Shown: piece by piece, positions 34,709 through 45,079 of the stretch
Layout of the letters: every line of letters begins with the position of its first letter
How positions within the stretch are numbered: the first letter of the stretch is position 1
Assembly (NCBI GenBank): GCA_001630475.1
Contig: KV419436.1
Span: forward strand, 122,625 to 186,624
Reading direction: 5' to 3'
DNA from: Sistotremastrum niveocremeum HHB9708
Taxonomy: Eukaryota > Basidiomycota > Agaricomycetes > Sistotremastrales > Sistotremastraceae
Length of the DNA stretch: 64,000 nucleotides
Notes under the pieces: generated by a model
What the model was told of the DNA's origin: nothing
The model's database searches: none
The model's input: only the letters and a program-made list of their open reading frames with translations
Position numbers and translations under genes: made by a program

Positions 34709-35716
34709 TTAAATATGAAGGGGTCCTACACCAGCAAAGAATTGAGCAGATGCTGCAGACTCAGAGAAGTCTGGATCCTGTCCCTGTGCCGAGTATCCAT
34801 GAGCAGATGCTTCACGGGCACTTTGTCGATTGTTCCGAGAGGAACGGGATGGCCGCTTCATGACCCACTCTTTCACTTCTGATGGCATATCAACAATGCA
34901 GAAGTGAGCGACATGACCCTGACGTCCACAACGGAAACATGCGTTTTCGTTTTGAGGATCGCACCAATGATATTGGCCCTCATCGAGAATCGCTGGACGA
35001 TAGCCGGGGGAAGATGAAGATGAAGGCGAATGACGAGAAGGAAGAGTACGGGCAGCTTGTGCCATCTGCGGGAGGCCAGCAGAAGTGTCTTCAACTTTGA
35101 CTGTGACACTTGCATCTGGATCGGGTAAGGTGACGGTGGAAGAGGAGAGAATGTTGGTGAGCTCAGAAAGGTCAATATCCTTGCCGCCCTTCGCAGCAGT
35201 GGAGGTGATAGTGGTGCGGAGGGTGTGATAGGAAGGATGGAGGCGCAACAGTATGACATCAGTGATTTGGACATCATCGATGACACACTTGAGGTTCTCA
35301 AGCGTCTTCCGAATGCGAGTGATTTCGTTTAAGAAAACAGAAATCGGCTTAGACGGATCATGCACGACGCTATAAAGTTCACCTCGTGCTGCCCATCGAC
35401 GCGGAAGGGTTGAACGACCAAAGTATGTCGCAATGGCCTTCAAGCAGTCTAAGCCAGACTTTTTACCGAGAACGATGTAGCGCAATTCTGGAGATAGCGC
35501 TTGATAGATGCACCAGACCAATTGGCCATCAATTCCTTTCTTGTCGTCAGGAACGGTGGCAGGGAGAGGGTCTTCGGCAAGATAGGCTGCGCCAGCTCCG
35601 CAAAAGAACATGTGGCAGCATTGCAACCAAGTGACATAGTTGTCCTCGGTGAGTTTGGCTTCCTGAGCAAAAGCTGCTGCAATGGCAGAGTTGAGAGAGG
35701 CATTGGTAGTAGTCAT
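34709..35716 (-). CDS. Copia-type Gag with CCHC zinc knuckle
   Basis: A single exon of 335 residues inside the LTR element. The start is taken as ATG 35716 (TTTNASLNSAIAAAFAQEAK); the frame also opens upstream to 35791. Residues about 20-200 match the gag-polypeptide (UBN2-like) pattern of copia elements: KLTEDNYVTWLQ near the start, WCIYQALSPELRYIVL, then a helix-rich region with RIRKTLENLKCVIDD and LLRLHPSYHTLR. A zinc knuckle CFRCGRQGHVAHFC follows at about residue 265. The C-terminus is Ser/Arg/Gln-rich. It packages element RNA into virus-like particles; with no Pol it needs enzymes supplied in trans. Confidence 0.88.
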   Translation of the reverse strand: MTTTNASLNSAIAAAFAQEAKLTEDNYVTWLQCCHMFFCGAGAAYLAEDPLPATVPDDKKGIDGQLVWCIYQALSPELRYIVLGKKSGLDCLKAIATYFGRSTLPRRWAARGELYSVVHDPSKPISVFLNEITRIRKTLENLKCVIDDVQITDVILLRLHPSYHTLRTTITSTAAKGGKDIDLSELTNILSSSTVTLPDPDASVTVKVEDTSAGLPQMAQAARTLPSRHSPSSSSSPGYRPAILDEGQYHWCDPQNENACFRCGRQGHVAHFCIVDMPSEVKEWVMKRPSRSSRNNRQSAREASAHGYSAQGQDPDFSESAASAQFFAGVGPLHI

Positions 35717-35941
35717 GATGTGTACGAATGAAGATAGTAGTTGGACGAATAAGGGATTGGTGATGGATGTGTGAGAAAATCCAGGGACCAATTATAATGG
35801 AGATAGAGTTGATGTGGATGATGTGGATGAGGATGATGGAATAGGAAAGAGATGCTGAGAAAGGGATGCTGAATAGGGAAGGTGGTTGTTGAAGAACCAG
35901 GCACAGAAGACTCAGATGATGGAAGGGATCAGGGAGCACCA

Positions 35942-35953
35942 GGGCTCATAACC
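35942..35953 (-). other. Primer binding site (half initiator tRNA-Met)
   Basis: GGTTATGAGCCC on the minus strand abuts the 5' LTR and is complementary to the anticodon arm of eukaryotic initiator tRNA-Met, as in Drosophila copia and relatives. Confidence 0.8.
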
Positions 35954-36158
35954 TGTTAGGATTAGAGCACACTGAGATGGGGAGAGAAAAGCACAGAGGT
36001 TCCGCAAGAGCAGGAACGAACACAGAGGCGACGGCAGGGCCAGTCGCGAGCACAGAGAGGGTGGCGGGATGTTGATATTCGCGCGCAAACAACTACAAAT
36101 ACACGTGACTACGATAGCTACGGTTATGCGACTTGCCCAAACAAACATAAACCTAACA
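35954..36158 (-). repeat. 5' LTR of the gag-only element
   Basis: 205 bp, apparently identical to the 3' LTR. It would hold the promoter for the gag transcript, read towards lower coordinates. Confidence 0.92.
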
Positions 36159-36829
36159 AAAGGGCCTAGGAGGGACTTGTTTGTGAGGTGCTGTAAGGGG
36201 ACGATGGTAGAATATGCCGGCATCCAATCGATGATTTATACAACTTCATATTATGATTGAGAAGCCACATGAAGACTTCGAATTCTCCAATTTCTCGTCG
36301 GCCGCAAATCGTCGGTGAGGCTCTCCCGATACGAGTCGAGTCAAGCCAACACAACAGAGCTGAAAGCTTGCTTTGAGATTGAGCGCCTCATTCGCCGCCT
36401 CTGACCGAGACTGACTCGTCGAGGATGCCGATTCCAAACTTGCAGCTGTCCAACTGCTGCACATGTGCGAGTGAGATTAGCTTTCGCTTCCGAATGTTTC
36501 CGACTCTACCAATCACGAGAAGCTGCTGGGCGCTCGGGTCCCCTATAGGCGCCTATTGAGCACTGACTCGTCTCATTGTGATGTCGATGAGAAAAACTAG
36601 GAGAAACGCCAGGTTTCGTGTGACTAAAGCAATGCTATGATGTACTCCATCACTTCTATTATAAATTTTGGAAGGAGCGTCTGAAACAAGGAAACTACAG
36701 ACGGTGATGTCAGCATCCTAGCCGAACGAGACCTTCAGAATATTTTTTTAAAAAAAGAATGAAGGCACGGGACAGATGATGCTGGTCACTTGAGATATAT
36801 TCGAAGCACTCGCAGACTGGCAGAGGCGC
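36159..36829. other. Displaced upstream region of hydrolase A and 3' end of hydrolase B
   Basis: The sequence next to the LTR element was directly upstream of the hydrolase A ATG before the insertion and probably contained its promoter. No gene seen. Confidence 0.5.
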
Positions 36830-38210
36830 CTACTGAAGCAACCACCTGATGCCTTCCGCCGTATCTTTTCGAAACTTGAGTGCCGCTGCGGTGCTGGGTC
36901 TCACGTAATGAAACGCATGGGGGCAACCCGGATATCTGTCACATTTTTCAGAAGATTCGAGGCACACCGGGATAAATAACAACCGACATTTCCGTCCGAA
37001 CGGGCACGCCAGCTTCCTTCAACATTTGACCATACAATATCGCTTCATCGCGCAGGGGATCACGTCCAGCTATTTGAATGAAAGTCTTCGGAAGGTCTTG
37101 GATAGAATGGACATAGAAAGGAGAGAAGCGAGGACTTGCGTAGTCCAGTTTCGTTAAGTCTAGTGCAAACTCAACACAATCTAGTGTTGGGCGAAGATGT
37201 GACGTACCTCCTAGCTTGCGGATAAAGTCTTTGCTCAACATTGGGCTATTGGAGCTAAGATCTTCGACTGAACGAAGTTGTTCTTTGAACCTTCAGATGC
37301 TTAGCAATATTTTGTCTCAGTCGATTTCATCCTACCTGCTAGGGTACGCTGAGGCTTCAGCCAGCCATGGCATCTCAAGCAGTTGTCCCGTGATTATGTT
37401 GGCAAATGAAGGATCATCCCGTGCATGGATAGCGACCTGTGCAGCCAAATTTCCACCTGTTTAAATCGAATTGCGGTGCTACAGATAGATTGCACACAGC
37501 GATCGACGTGACGCACCAGCAGAAACCCCAGCGACGATAACTCCCTTGTTTGGATCCGCACGGAGTAGCGGGGCATTCGCGATGGACTATGCTGTCTGGT
37601 CAGCCATTATGTATGATACCAGAGATATACTCACCCATTTTAATGCAGCAAGACTATCGTTAATTTGGACAGGGAAGACGTGCTCCGGTGCCAAGCGATA
37701 ATCCACACTGACGATCGAAATATTCTCAGAGGCGGCCAGTAACTTCAAATCGGCATCGTCTGTTTCGAGTTCCCCTGCGACAAACCCACCACCTGATTTC
37801 GAGCAATGAATAGTCAATATCGGTTGATATCGAAAGGCAGAATTTGGATACCGTGATACCAAACCATCAATGGAAAGGTCTCGGTCTGATCTGAACCGGC
37901 GGGGGTGTACGATCTTATCACTATTGTGCCTCCATCGACGGCACCTTGATGATCTCGCACACTGACTCTTCTTCCTAGAAAGCGTTGACTGATCTTCAGT
38001 CCGCCCGAACCTTGAGTATATGAACGATTTACCTGGATCCTGAAGCGAATTCTTCATAATCGTTGTTACGACACTCCCCATCTCGTTCCGCATCCCTTCC
38101 ACATTTACCGCTCCATCTTCGGTAATAGGAAGACCTCGAGCCAAGAGAAATTTGTTGATTTCGTCCCACTCCGGGTCTCCAAATGTATACTGAGAATATG
38201 TAGAAGACAT
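36830..38210 (-). CDS. Alpha/beta hydrolase B (hormone-sensitive-lipase type)
   Basis: Paralogue of hydrolase A with the same eight-exon structure: 38210-38033, 37974-37852, 37792-37635, 37586-37517, 37456-37336, 37290-37208, 37159-36988, 36935-36830; 336 residues. Motifs: HGGG in MVWYHGGGFVAGE, DYRLAPEHVFP, nucleophile Ser in GVSAG (GASAG in copy A), Asp in GRDPLRDEA, His in PHAF. Exons 2-5 are the same length in both copies (123, 158, 70, 121 nt), so they arose by tandem duplication and then diverged. It lies at the edge of the region with the UstYa-like genes, but nothing ties it to that locus beyond closeness. No signal peptide. Confidence 0.85.
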
Positions 38211-38482
38211 TCTGAAGGGTTACTAGTATCGGGATCCTAGCTCGTCGATGGACGGGAGCATGAGATGTCACCTTTGTATGTCCTCCAGGAACCATCCTAA
38301 CGCTAGAAGTCGGGGTCATCCGGTATCCTGAGTCAGCCATTGTAAGCACTTCGATTGTTTCCCATGGTGCGTTGGATATTAGTGCCTGACGAGGGTCTTA
38401 CGAAATTGCTATTGGCCGACCATCCACGACTCGGCGTTCAATCGAGGCAATAGGATCTCAGATTCAATGAGCACCTCAAGAG
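38211..38482. other. Short intergenic
   Basis: Promoter side of hydrolase B. Nothing recognised. Confidence 0.35.
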
Positions 38483-38683
38483 TCATTCGTAGCTGGTATA
38501 TCCTCCACCTTTTGTAGGACCATCATTCATGGAACGGGTTGGGCGTCTCTTGAAAATAAAAGCGGAAGTCGAGGGGTGAGAGCGACTTATGAGAAACAGG
38601 GAACGACGCAAGTAGAGAGGGTGAATGAATACTTGAATTTCCTCAAGAGCATCAGGGGGAGTCCTTGTATTTTTCACACTCAT
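38483..38683 (-). CDS. Possible micro-protein, 38 residues
   Basis: Two short exons, 38683-38633 and 38548-38483 with an 84-nt intron, give a product starting MSVKNTRTPPDALEEIQ and ending GGGYTSYE. Placement divergent from the next gene, with a 204-bp shared upstream region, is what one would expect of a real gene. There is no domain and it is very short, so the model is tentative; a longer version with a further intron is possible. Confidence 0.3.
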   Translation of the reverse strand: MSVKNTRTPPDALEEIQVFIHPLYLRRSLFLISRSHPSTSAFIFKRRPTRSMNDGPTKGGGYTSYE

Positions 38684-38887
38684 GATGCCTCCTCGTGTTG
38701 AACGAGAAGAAACAAAGACGGAAAATGAACGTCGGCAGCAATCCGAATCCCGATAACTCGAACGAGAGTCACGTGCAAAGATGACGAAATCTACGTCATC
38801 GAGTCGTCGCCCCCTACTTAGCCCTCGCTAGTTCGTGTCACTGTCGACCAAACGACCACCCACTTTCACTCTCAAACCAGACGAAAA

Positions 38888-39496
38888 ATGCCCTCTCGAA
38901 AACGTACCAACGGTACCGCCAACCTAGCCTCAGACGGCGAGACCAAGCCAGGCAACCCCGAGCTCCAGCCCACCGAGCATCTCCCCCCTCAGCGAAAAGG
39001 CAAAGCCATCAGACGAACCTCCCCTCCTCTTTCCAAATCCCCATTCTCCAACTTCATCTACACCATCGCCGCCGTCCTCTCGCTGGTGATAATCTTCTAT
39101 ACATGGAGAATATGGAGCTGGAAAACCGATGCTGGGGGTTGGTGGAATCTTGCTTTGGGCAGGACTGCAGCCTCACCCGTATCCACGTCGCAGGAAACGG
39201 TCAAACTGCAGGGGGCGGGTACGAATGGTAGAGAGCTAGTGGAAGATAAGCTGTCTCAGTTGGCTGGAGTTTTGGGTATACCGGCTGCGACGTTGGCTAC
39301 CGCTATCGCCTCCGCGGTCAAGGAACATGTCCCCCCTGCAACCCTCTCGTCAATCTCGAAGGCGGAGGCGCCTACTGCTAGCGTGGTCAGGTTGTTGGTG
39401 AATGATGAACAGGATGAGATTCGGGAGAACGCGGAGAGTTTCACGAACAAATTGAGCGGGGTGGTTGGTCTCGACGAGCCCGTTGGATTCGACTGA
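38888..39496 (+). CDS. Single-pass membrane protein, uncharacterised
   Basis: An intronless 202-residue protein. A basic, Pro/Ser-rich N-terminal ~55 residues is followed by one hydrophobic segment (FSNFIYTIAAVLSLVIIFYT, about residues 54-75) and a region of Ala- and Glu-rich helices (ELVEDKLSQLAGVLGIP; TLATAIASAVKEHV). The N-terminal basic stretch suggests the N-terminus stays in the cytosol. I do not recognise a named family; it looks like a conserved basidiomycete protein of unknown role. Confidence 0.7.
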   Translation: MPSRKRTNGTANLASDGETKPGNPELQPTEHLPPQRKGKAIRRTSPPLSKSPFSNFIYTIAAVLSLVIIFYTWRIWSWKTDAGGWWNLALGRTAASPVSTSQETVKLQGAGTNGRELVEDKLSQLAGVLGIPAATLATAIASAVKEHVPPATLSSISKAEAPTASVVRLLVNDEQDEIRENAESFTNKLSGVVGLDEPVGFD

Positions 39497-39682
39497 TTCC
39501 AGATCTCGAGAGAGCGGAAAAGTGAAGGACTCCATAACTACTCGAAGAATATGATTACATCCATGTATACGCCCATCCATGTGCTTGTACTTCGTCTTTG
39601 ATTGCATCGTGTATCCAACTCCAAGAAAAAAATTCCAAACCTAGGATGAAGGAAATGAACTGTCGTGGTACTGTCATCGCAA

Positions 39683-40108
39683 TTAACTGTTCGTCGCGGC
39701 GGGAAGAACTGTGTTCATGCCGTCAGTCTTGACAGGCTGGGCGGCTACGACGTCGTCAGGACCACCGTTCGTTGAAGCTGCAGCCTGCGCCCGTTTCTTC
39801 GCTCGCGCTGCTCTCCACTTCTTATCCTTCTCTTGCGCCTTATCGAAGTCGTCTTGTGCGAAACTTTCAGCTGTGCAGCAGATATCACAGCATCCTCGCG
39901 AGCCATTACAACAGCCACATCCGCCCGATCCAAATGCCTCTGAAAGCGATCGTCAGACGATCAAAAGCGACTGGCGACCGAGAATATGGGAAACGATAGA
40001 CGTACTCTGATCGCACCAGAGCTGAAGATCAACACCTGCATTAATTGTTCAATGATAATTTTCGATAAATGTCAGTGGAAAGAATTATGACGTACAACAC
40101 CAATCCAT
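39683..40108 (-). CDS. Small cysteine-rich protein
   Basis: Three exons, 40108-40096, 40035-40006 and 39939-39683, encode 99 residues. The N-terminal third is dense in Cys and Gly: MDWCCVDLQLWC, then GGCGCCNGSRGCCDICC. A charged helix follows (FDKAQEKDKKWRAARAKKR) and an Ala/Thr-rich tail. There is no signal peptide, so it is not an effector-type secreted protein; the CC pairs suggest metal binding or lipid modification. Unknown family. It lies next to the UstYa-like genes with no evident link. Confidence 0.6.
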
Positions 40109-40682
40109 ATCTTCACTTGTACTGCGACTTCAAATACCAGGAGTCTCTCTGTCCTTCCAGCCGCAGATTAGGAGTTCAAACCGAGCTCAGGAGTCAAGAC
40201 GAGCCAAGAAGGTACGCTGGTGGCGTGTCAGAGAATAGGAGTGCAGCTTGATGGGGTGGCTTTATACATGTGCACACCAGGTCTTCCGAATAGCTCCAAC
40301 GAACAGCCTTAGCAGCCTGTCAGCCCTGAAACGGCGGCCGTCTGTCACGGTATGATCCGATTAATAGAATTGGCAATGCAGAGCCTTGAACAAGGCTATG
40401 TTGACGATCCTTGCCTCCAGGCAGTTTTGGGCGGAAGCAAAAAGAGAGATGCCGACGGCAGGACTGCGGCGGCTACAATAGACGCCTTGACGTCATAGCT
40501 TTTACGAGGTACCGGTGGACTCGAATTCAATATTCACGAGGCTTTTGTGCAATGATTTTGCAGGAATTTTGCCGAATATAGACTATTATCGTTCAATCGT
40601 TCAATATAGAATGTTCCAGTGTGAGGCGTGCTCAATACCAATGGTTTCAAAGTTCTACATTCGAAAGTCGCCTTACAACAAT
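40109..40682. other. Intergenic
   Basis: Between the cysteine-rich gene and UstYa-like gene A. It should hold the promoter of the former. No gene recognised. Confidence 0.4.
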
Positions 40683-41680
40683 TTACAAGCGAAGGTGCGC
40701 ATCGTGATCATGCACTTTCCTACCCTTAGCGTCCCAAGTCTCAAGTACCTGACGCTCCTTCGCCCAGTCAGTGAGTGCATCCCAACTCTTGCAAACATGC
40801 AAAGTATCCAAATGAAGATAAATACTTTGACGCTCCTCCTTCCATTGATAAACATCGGGCGTTATATCAGGATTACAGAGAAGGCTCTCGCGGATCGTAT
40901 TGATGCAGTGGTCGGTATGGTCGAAGGGAGTCGGGTCTGGGGGAATGGGAGGACCGAATCTTGTTATATTTGGGTAGCGTTCGGGCATGAGAGCTTTCCG
41001 TAAATAATTCTTCGAATTAAGAATGAGTAGGGAGAACGATGGAAAGGAATGGAGCACGTACGAGACAATGTAATTGATGGAATACGTGCAGAATCACGAC
41101 ATAATGCTCGTCGTCTCCTTCGATGGGCTCGGTCCAGTTCGGTAGCAAGGCTGCTTCGTGTTTATCGATTTTCTGAATTCCCACTGATCAAAAACGGGGT
41201 ATTAGTGACGAACTTGGATCTTCAAAGTGAGAATACGCACTGCTGTACATATCTTCCCATAATTTATCTGTTTCGTCATCGTAAGGAGTGTTGTATGGGG
41301 TCTTGACACCAAGTTTAGTGAACACTCGATATTCGTCTTTCAGTGCGACGTTCGCGGGGGCTGAAATTATGTTAGTAAATAGTTGAATCCGTGCAGCGCG
41401 ACGTACAATACAGAGGTTCCAGTCGACCTGGATCCACAGACAATGAAAGTTCATTCGAATGATCATTAGGAGGAGGTGAGACGGTAACTGGAGTCGAACG
41501 ATAGCCGAGTAGATAGGCATTGATTAGCAGCGAGAGAAAGAATAGTGCAATCTCGAGCAGTCGTCTCGTCGAGTATCTGGGTCTAGGAGGGGTGGTAGCA
41601 TTCATGTCATCGCTCTCGAGGTCAAGGTCACTAGTAGAGGCTTTCTCGTTCGTTTGTACGGGGTGGTATGGGGCGGACAT
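40683..41680 (-). CDS. UstYa-like protein A (DUF3328), putative RiPP cyclase/oxidase
   Basis: Four exons: 41680-41407, 41360-41241, 41183-41062, 41009-40683; 280 residues. A cytosolic N-terminal ~50 residues is followed by one transmembrane helix (LLEIALFFLSLLINAYLLGY), then a lumenal domain. The domain has both HxxHC motifs of the UstYa family: HVFHQLHCL and DHTDHCI, with the conserved TPYNTPYDDETDKLW and LLPNWTEP segments. In ustiloxin, phomopsin, asperipin and cyclochlorotine pathways, UstYa proteins oxidise peptide side chains (ether cross-links, hydroxylation). It lies in tandem with a close paralogue, and a repeat-containing secreted precursor diverges from the pair, which suggests it modifies that peptide. 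The role here is inferred from context; family membership is clear. Confidence 0.88.
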
Positions 41681-42435
41681 GGGGTATAGACTCGGACCAA
41701 GGCAACTCTTGGTATTTCCCAAAGACCACCTAACTCATGGGGATGATCCAAATTTTCACGTCCCTGAACGATAATGATGCTCAAGCCTCGTGTCATCGCT
41801 TTCCAAGCCGATTATAGGACTGTATTGTAATGTGGGAGACTGAGAGAAGGAGTAGGATAAACGGAGCTCATCGTGGCGACAACGCGGATTATGATCATGC
41901 GCTATCGTATGTCATACTTGGACCATCTTGCGTCGTTAATCGTCGGATGTAGAGCTCCTAAGTTGATATGGGGGAGTGGTGGAAGTTGAGAGTGATGCCG
42001 ATGCCGTTCTTTGGAGCTGAACTGGTGAGATAGCAGCGAAGCCTGTGCGTAGCATGTGGACGTTTCGAAGAATGACTTCGGAGCTTCCCAGATCTGCAAG
42101 CACCCTGGATCGAGTTCACGGCTCGCCTTGGAGAGTATGAATCTTCAAACTGGCATCGTAAACAAAGTGTTTTGAATGTAGAGGTTGGCGAGGTCATGGT
42201 TCAATGCAGAGTCTATGATAAGCGATTAATCTATCGAGTATTAGGTCGGCCGATAGCAAACCCCGATTACGAGGTCTAGCCGAACGGGAAGTCCCGAAGC
42301 TGACTCAAGAAAGGGCAGCAAAAAGAACAGAAGAAAAGGAATTCAAGAAGGCCAAAGTGTCTTCAATTACAGAGAATCATAGCTTGCAGTGAAACACTAC
42401 CGAAAAACAACGAGTACTATTTGCCAAGAAATTCT
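41681..42435. other. Intergenic between the two UstYa-like genes
   Basis: Promoter region of UstYa-like A. No gene seen. Confidence 0.4.
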
Positions 42436-43411
42436 CTAGAGATGATGATGATGGTCATGACCAACATGAATGCTCGTATCCCAACGGTCCTCGATCTTCC
42501 GTTCTTTCGCCCAGTCTACAATCGCATCCCAATTGCGACAATCGTGAACGCTATCGAAATGAGGGAATGCCATCTTGCGTCGTTCATCCCACTGCCAAAC
42601 GTCCGGAGTGATATCTGCATTACAGGTAATTCCTTCGCGGATGATGTTGACGCAATGGTCAGTATGGTCGAAAGGTGTAGGATCGCCTTCGAGCAAAGGA
42701 GGCCCGAATTGCTCCGCAGGGCCGTAGCGCTCCGGATAGAGAGCCATTCGTAGATAGTTCTAAGTAGAGAATAAGCGAGATCGAATATTGTTAAGACTCG
42801 TACTCACCAGGCAATGCAACTGATGGAATACGTTGAGAGAAACGACATAGTGACCTTCGTCACCTGGAATGGGCTCGGTCCAGTTGGGTAACAACGCAGC
42901 TTGATCTTTGGTGATCTTCTGGATACCCACTGATAAAATAATAATAAGTAAATCTCTAGCACTAGGCGATGACTCAAGCTCACTGTCGTATAGGTTCCTC
43001 CAAAGCTCATCGGTAGCGTCGTCGTAGGGAGTGTGATATGGAGTCCTTACTCCAAGCTTGTCGAATACGCGATGCTCGTACTTGACGACGCTTTGCGCGG
43101 GAGCTACAGCTTGTTAGTCAAATATCTTTGGGACAAATGCGCGACTCACAGTACAACGGCTCGGTTACTCCCCATACAGGGTCTTGGCCTCGGGATGAGC
43201 AAGTGACAGCAGACGACCTCGAGTTCACCCCGAGGAAGTAGGCGTTGGTGAGCAGAGAAAGACCGAATGCGGCAAACCCAGCTACTCGCATTAGAGCTCG
43301 TTTCTTGGAAGAAGAACGGGCTGCAATGACTTCTCCGACGTCGCTTTCGAGATCATCGCGACTGTTGGACGGTTTCTCGTCAGAGAGGAGACGATGATAG
43401 ACAGAGCTCAT
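42436..43411 (-). CDS. UstYa-like protein B (DUF3328), putative RiPP cyclase/oxidase
   Basis: Paralogue of protein A. Four exons: 43411-43150, 43103-42984, 42929-42808, 42759-42436; 275 residues. Exons 2 and 3 have the same lengths as in A (120 and 122 nt). Layout: acidic N-terminus, transmembrane helix (VAGFAAFGLSLLTNAYFLG, about residues 44-62), TPYHTPYDDATDELW, LLPNWTEP, and the two HxxHC motifs NVFHQLHCL and DHTDHCV. It ends in a His-rich tail (HVGHDHHHHL), absent in A, which may bind metal. It is the nearer of the pair to the repeat precursor, with 1.67 kb of shared, divergent upstream sequence. Pairs of UstYa homologues are usual in dikaritin clusters. Confidence 0.88.
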
Positions 43412-45079
43412 GATAGTGGGTGGTCAAGTGTCGTGAAAGTTTCCAGTAGTCCTCCTGAAGACCTTGTCTAGCCTCGGGGCTACATTCGTGACGTGAGATT
43501 TTGCACTTTCTCGTGCCTGAAGATGCTTCATCTTCGGGCCAGCTTCTTTCCTGGGCATCGTCCGTGGAATGAATGTTGATACTGATCGATGTCATGTGAA
43601 GCACGAGAAGAGAGCACTGTAAGCTGATCATCGATGCCGCACGGATCTCTCAGCTTTCTCGGAGCAGCTAAGTTGGCGATAAGACATCGAAGGAGTGAAA
43701 GTATTAGCCTTCATGGTAATTGGGTTGACAGAACCATTAGAAGCAACAATGTATCCCTTATCTCGGAATTTGAGGCATATGTCGCGTGAGAGCGCGAGAG
43801 AAAGGGCGGATAAGCCGGCCTGCCGCGGGGGCAATTTATTGTACCGAAGATCGACAGCGCCATTTCAGAGGCTTTCTTCAGTCAGTGCGATATAGAAAGT
43901 ATCACAGTCTGGATTCATACAGTAAGTCAATGAGTTCGAAGAGTCTGTTTTCATATTGGATGTAGCCAAAAGGCGAACGAAGAGGAGAAGGTGGCGTCAG
44001 ACGACGATGCCACGAGCCTTTGCCAAACAAGACCATACAGCGTCAAACTCAACACGTGTTGTTCGTGTACAGCTAGAATTCAAGTGCAAACTCCTCGTAG
44101 ATGACCATGATACACCGATGGTCGTAGTACGGCTATGGCTCCACGTCTTCGTTCTCACTTTACAAGTTCGTCGTTCTTGAGAGAAGTCGGCCTATTGGAG
44201 TTAACTAGAGCATGTGGGAAATTAAATGCAAGAGCTGACGATCGAAGGTCGATCATTGACCTCCTGTCGTCCGGTAAGCTGAACAAGTGAGAATCAGGTA
44301 TGCTGAGCACTCACAGACTGATCTCATGAAATAGGAACGCACGAAGATCTCTTAGTCTCACAGATATGGGAATATTGATTTCTGCCTCAGCGTTCGTTGT
44401 TGCTCTATTGTTGGTGATCATCCGACTTCTTAGCGTTCACTCGCGGATTCATTCGTGTGTAAAATTCTGCTTCCAAGCCTATGTGAGCTAATTTGCTGTC
44501 CGGCATTTCTTGTGAACTCTGAGCTCTCTCCGGGATCGCACACTTCAGATTGCTATCGCAAGCATTGCGATGCTTAGATGTTCAGATGATGTGCGAATTT
44601 CGATCGAGACCTGCGAGATGCCATAGTAGACGGACTTCCCTCTCGGAGTCTCAGAATCCATGTGCTTCGTTCACCCCACTCTCTCGAGTTACGCCGGGCA
44701 GAAAGGGGTTGAGATTTCATCGGAGTCGCTCGTGAATGCACTCAAGTTCAAACGTTCCATGTGCTCCCAGTCACAATCCAAATTCAAGTTCTCGCTCTTT
44801 CCCTGCCTCGTTGCTAACTCTATCTCTGGTATGATGACGCAGATTGACGACATTCTCACCCTTCTGAACATCGGTCATCCAGTTCTCGTGCTTCAGCGGA
44901 CGCATTGCGCATTCAAGTTGGTCTGCTGATGATCTCACTAAATGGGGAGAATACGGTCTTTCGTCAATCACTTCGTAGGGTGGGAGACATTTGGAAACTT
45001 ATTTCCAATCTCATTGTTGGCCATTATAAGTATCTGCTCTGCGGGATCCATCTTCGTTCGACTTCGAGCTACACTCACA
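43412..45079. promoter_or_regulatory. Divergent intergenic region between UstYa-like B and the repeat precursor
   Basis: 1.67 kb without a convincing gene. UstYa-like B reads leftward and the precursor rightward, so their promoters lie here and could be shared. No specific regulator site was identified by eye. Confidence 0.45.

Larger units (their letters stand above)
34434..36158 (-). mobile_element. Gag-only Ty1/copia-type LTR retroelement (TR-GAG-like)
   Basis: A complete 1725-bp element. Its two 205-bp LTRs (34434-34638 and 35954-36158) look identical by eye and begin TGTTAGG and end CCTAACA. The 5-bp target duplication AAAGG lies at 34429-34433 and 36159-36163. On the minus strand, the bases just inside the 5' LTR are GGTTATGAGCCC (35953-35942), complementary to the anticodon arm of initiator tRNA-Met (GGGCUCAUAACC), the half-tRNA primer site typical of copia elements. 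A purine-rich tract (AGGTGGGAG) precedes the 3' LTR. The interior encodes only Gag, with no room for protease, integrase or reverse transcriptase. Mobility would require an autonomous relative. Identical LTRs and an exact duplication indicate a recent insertion. Confidence 0.93.
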
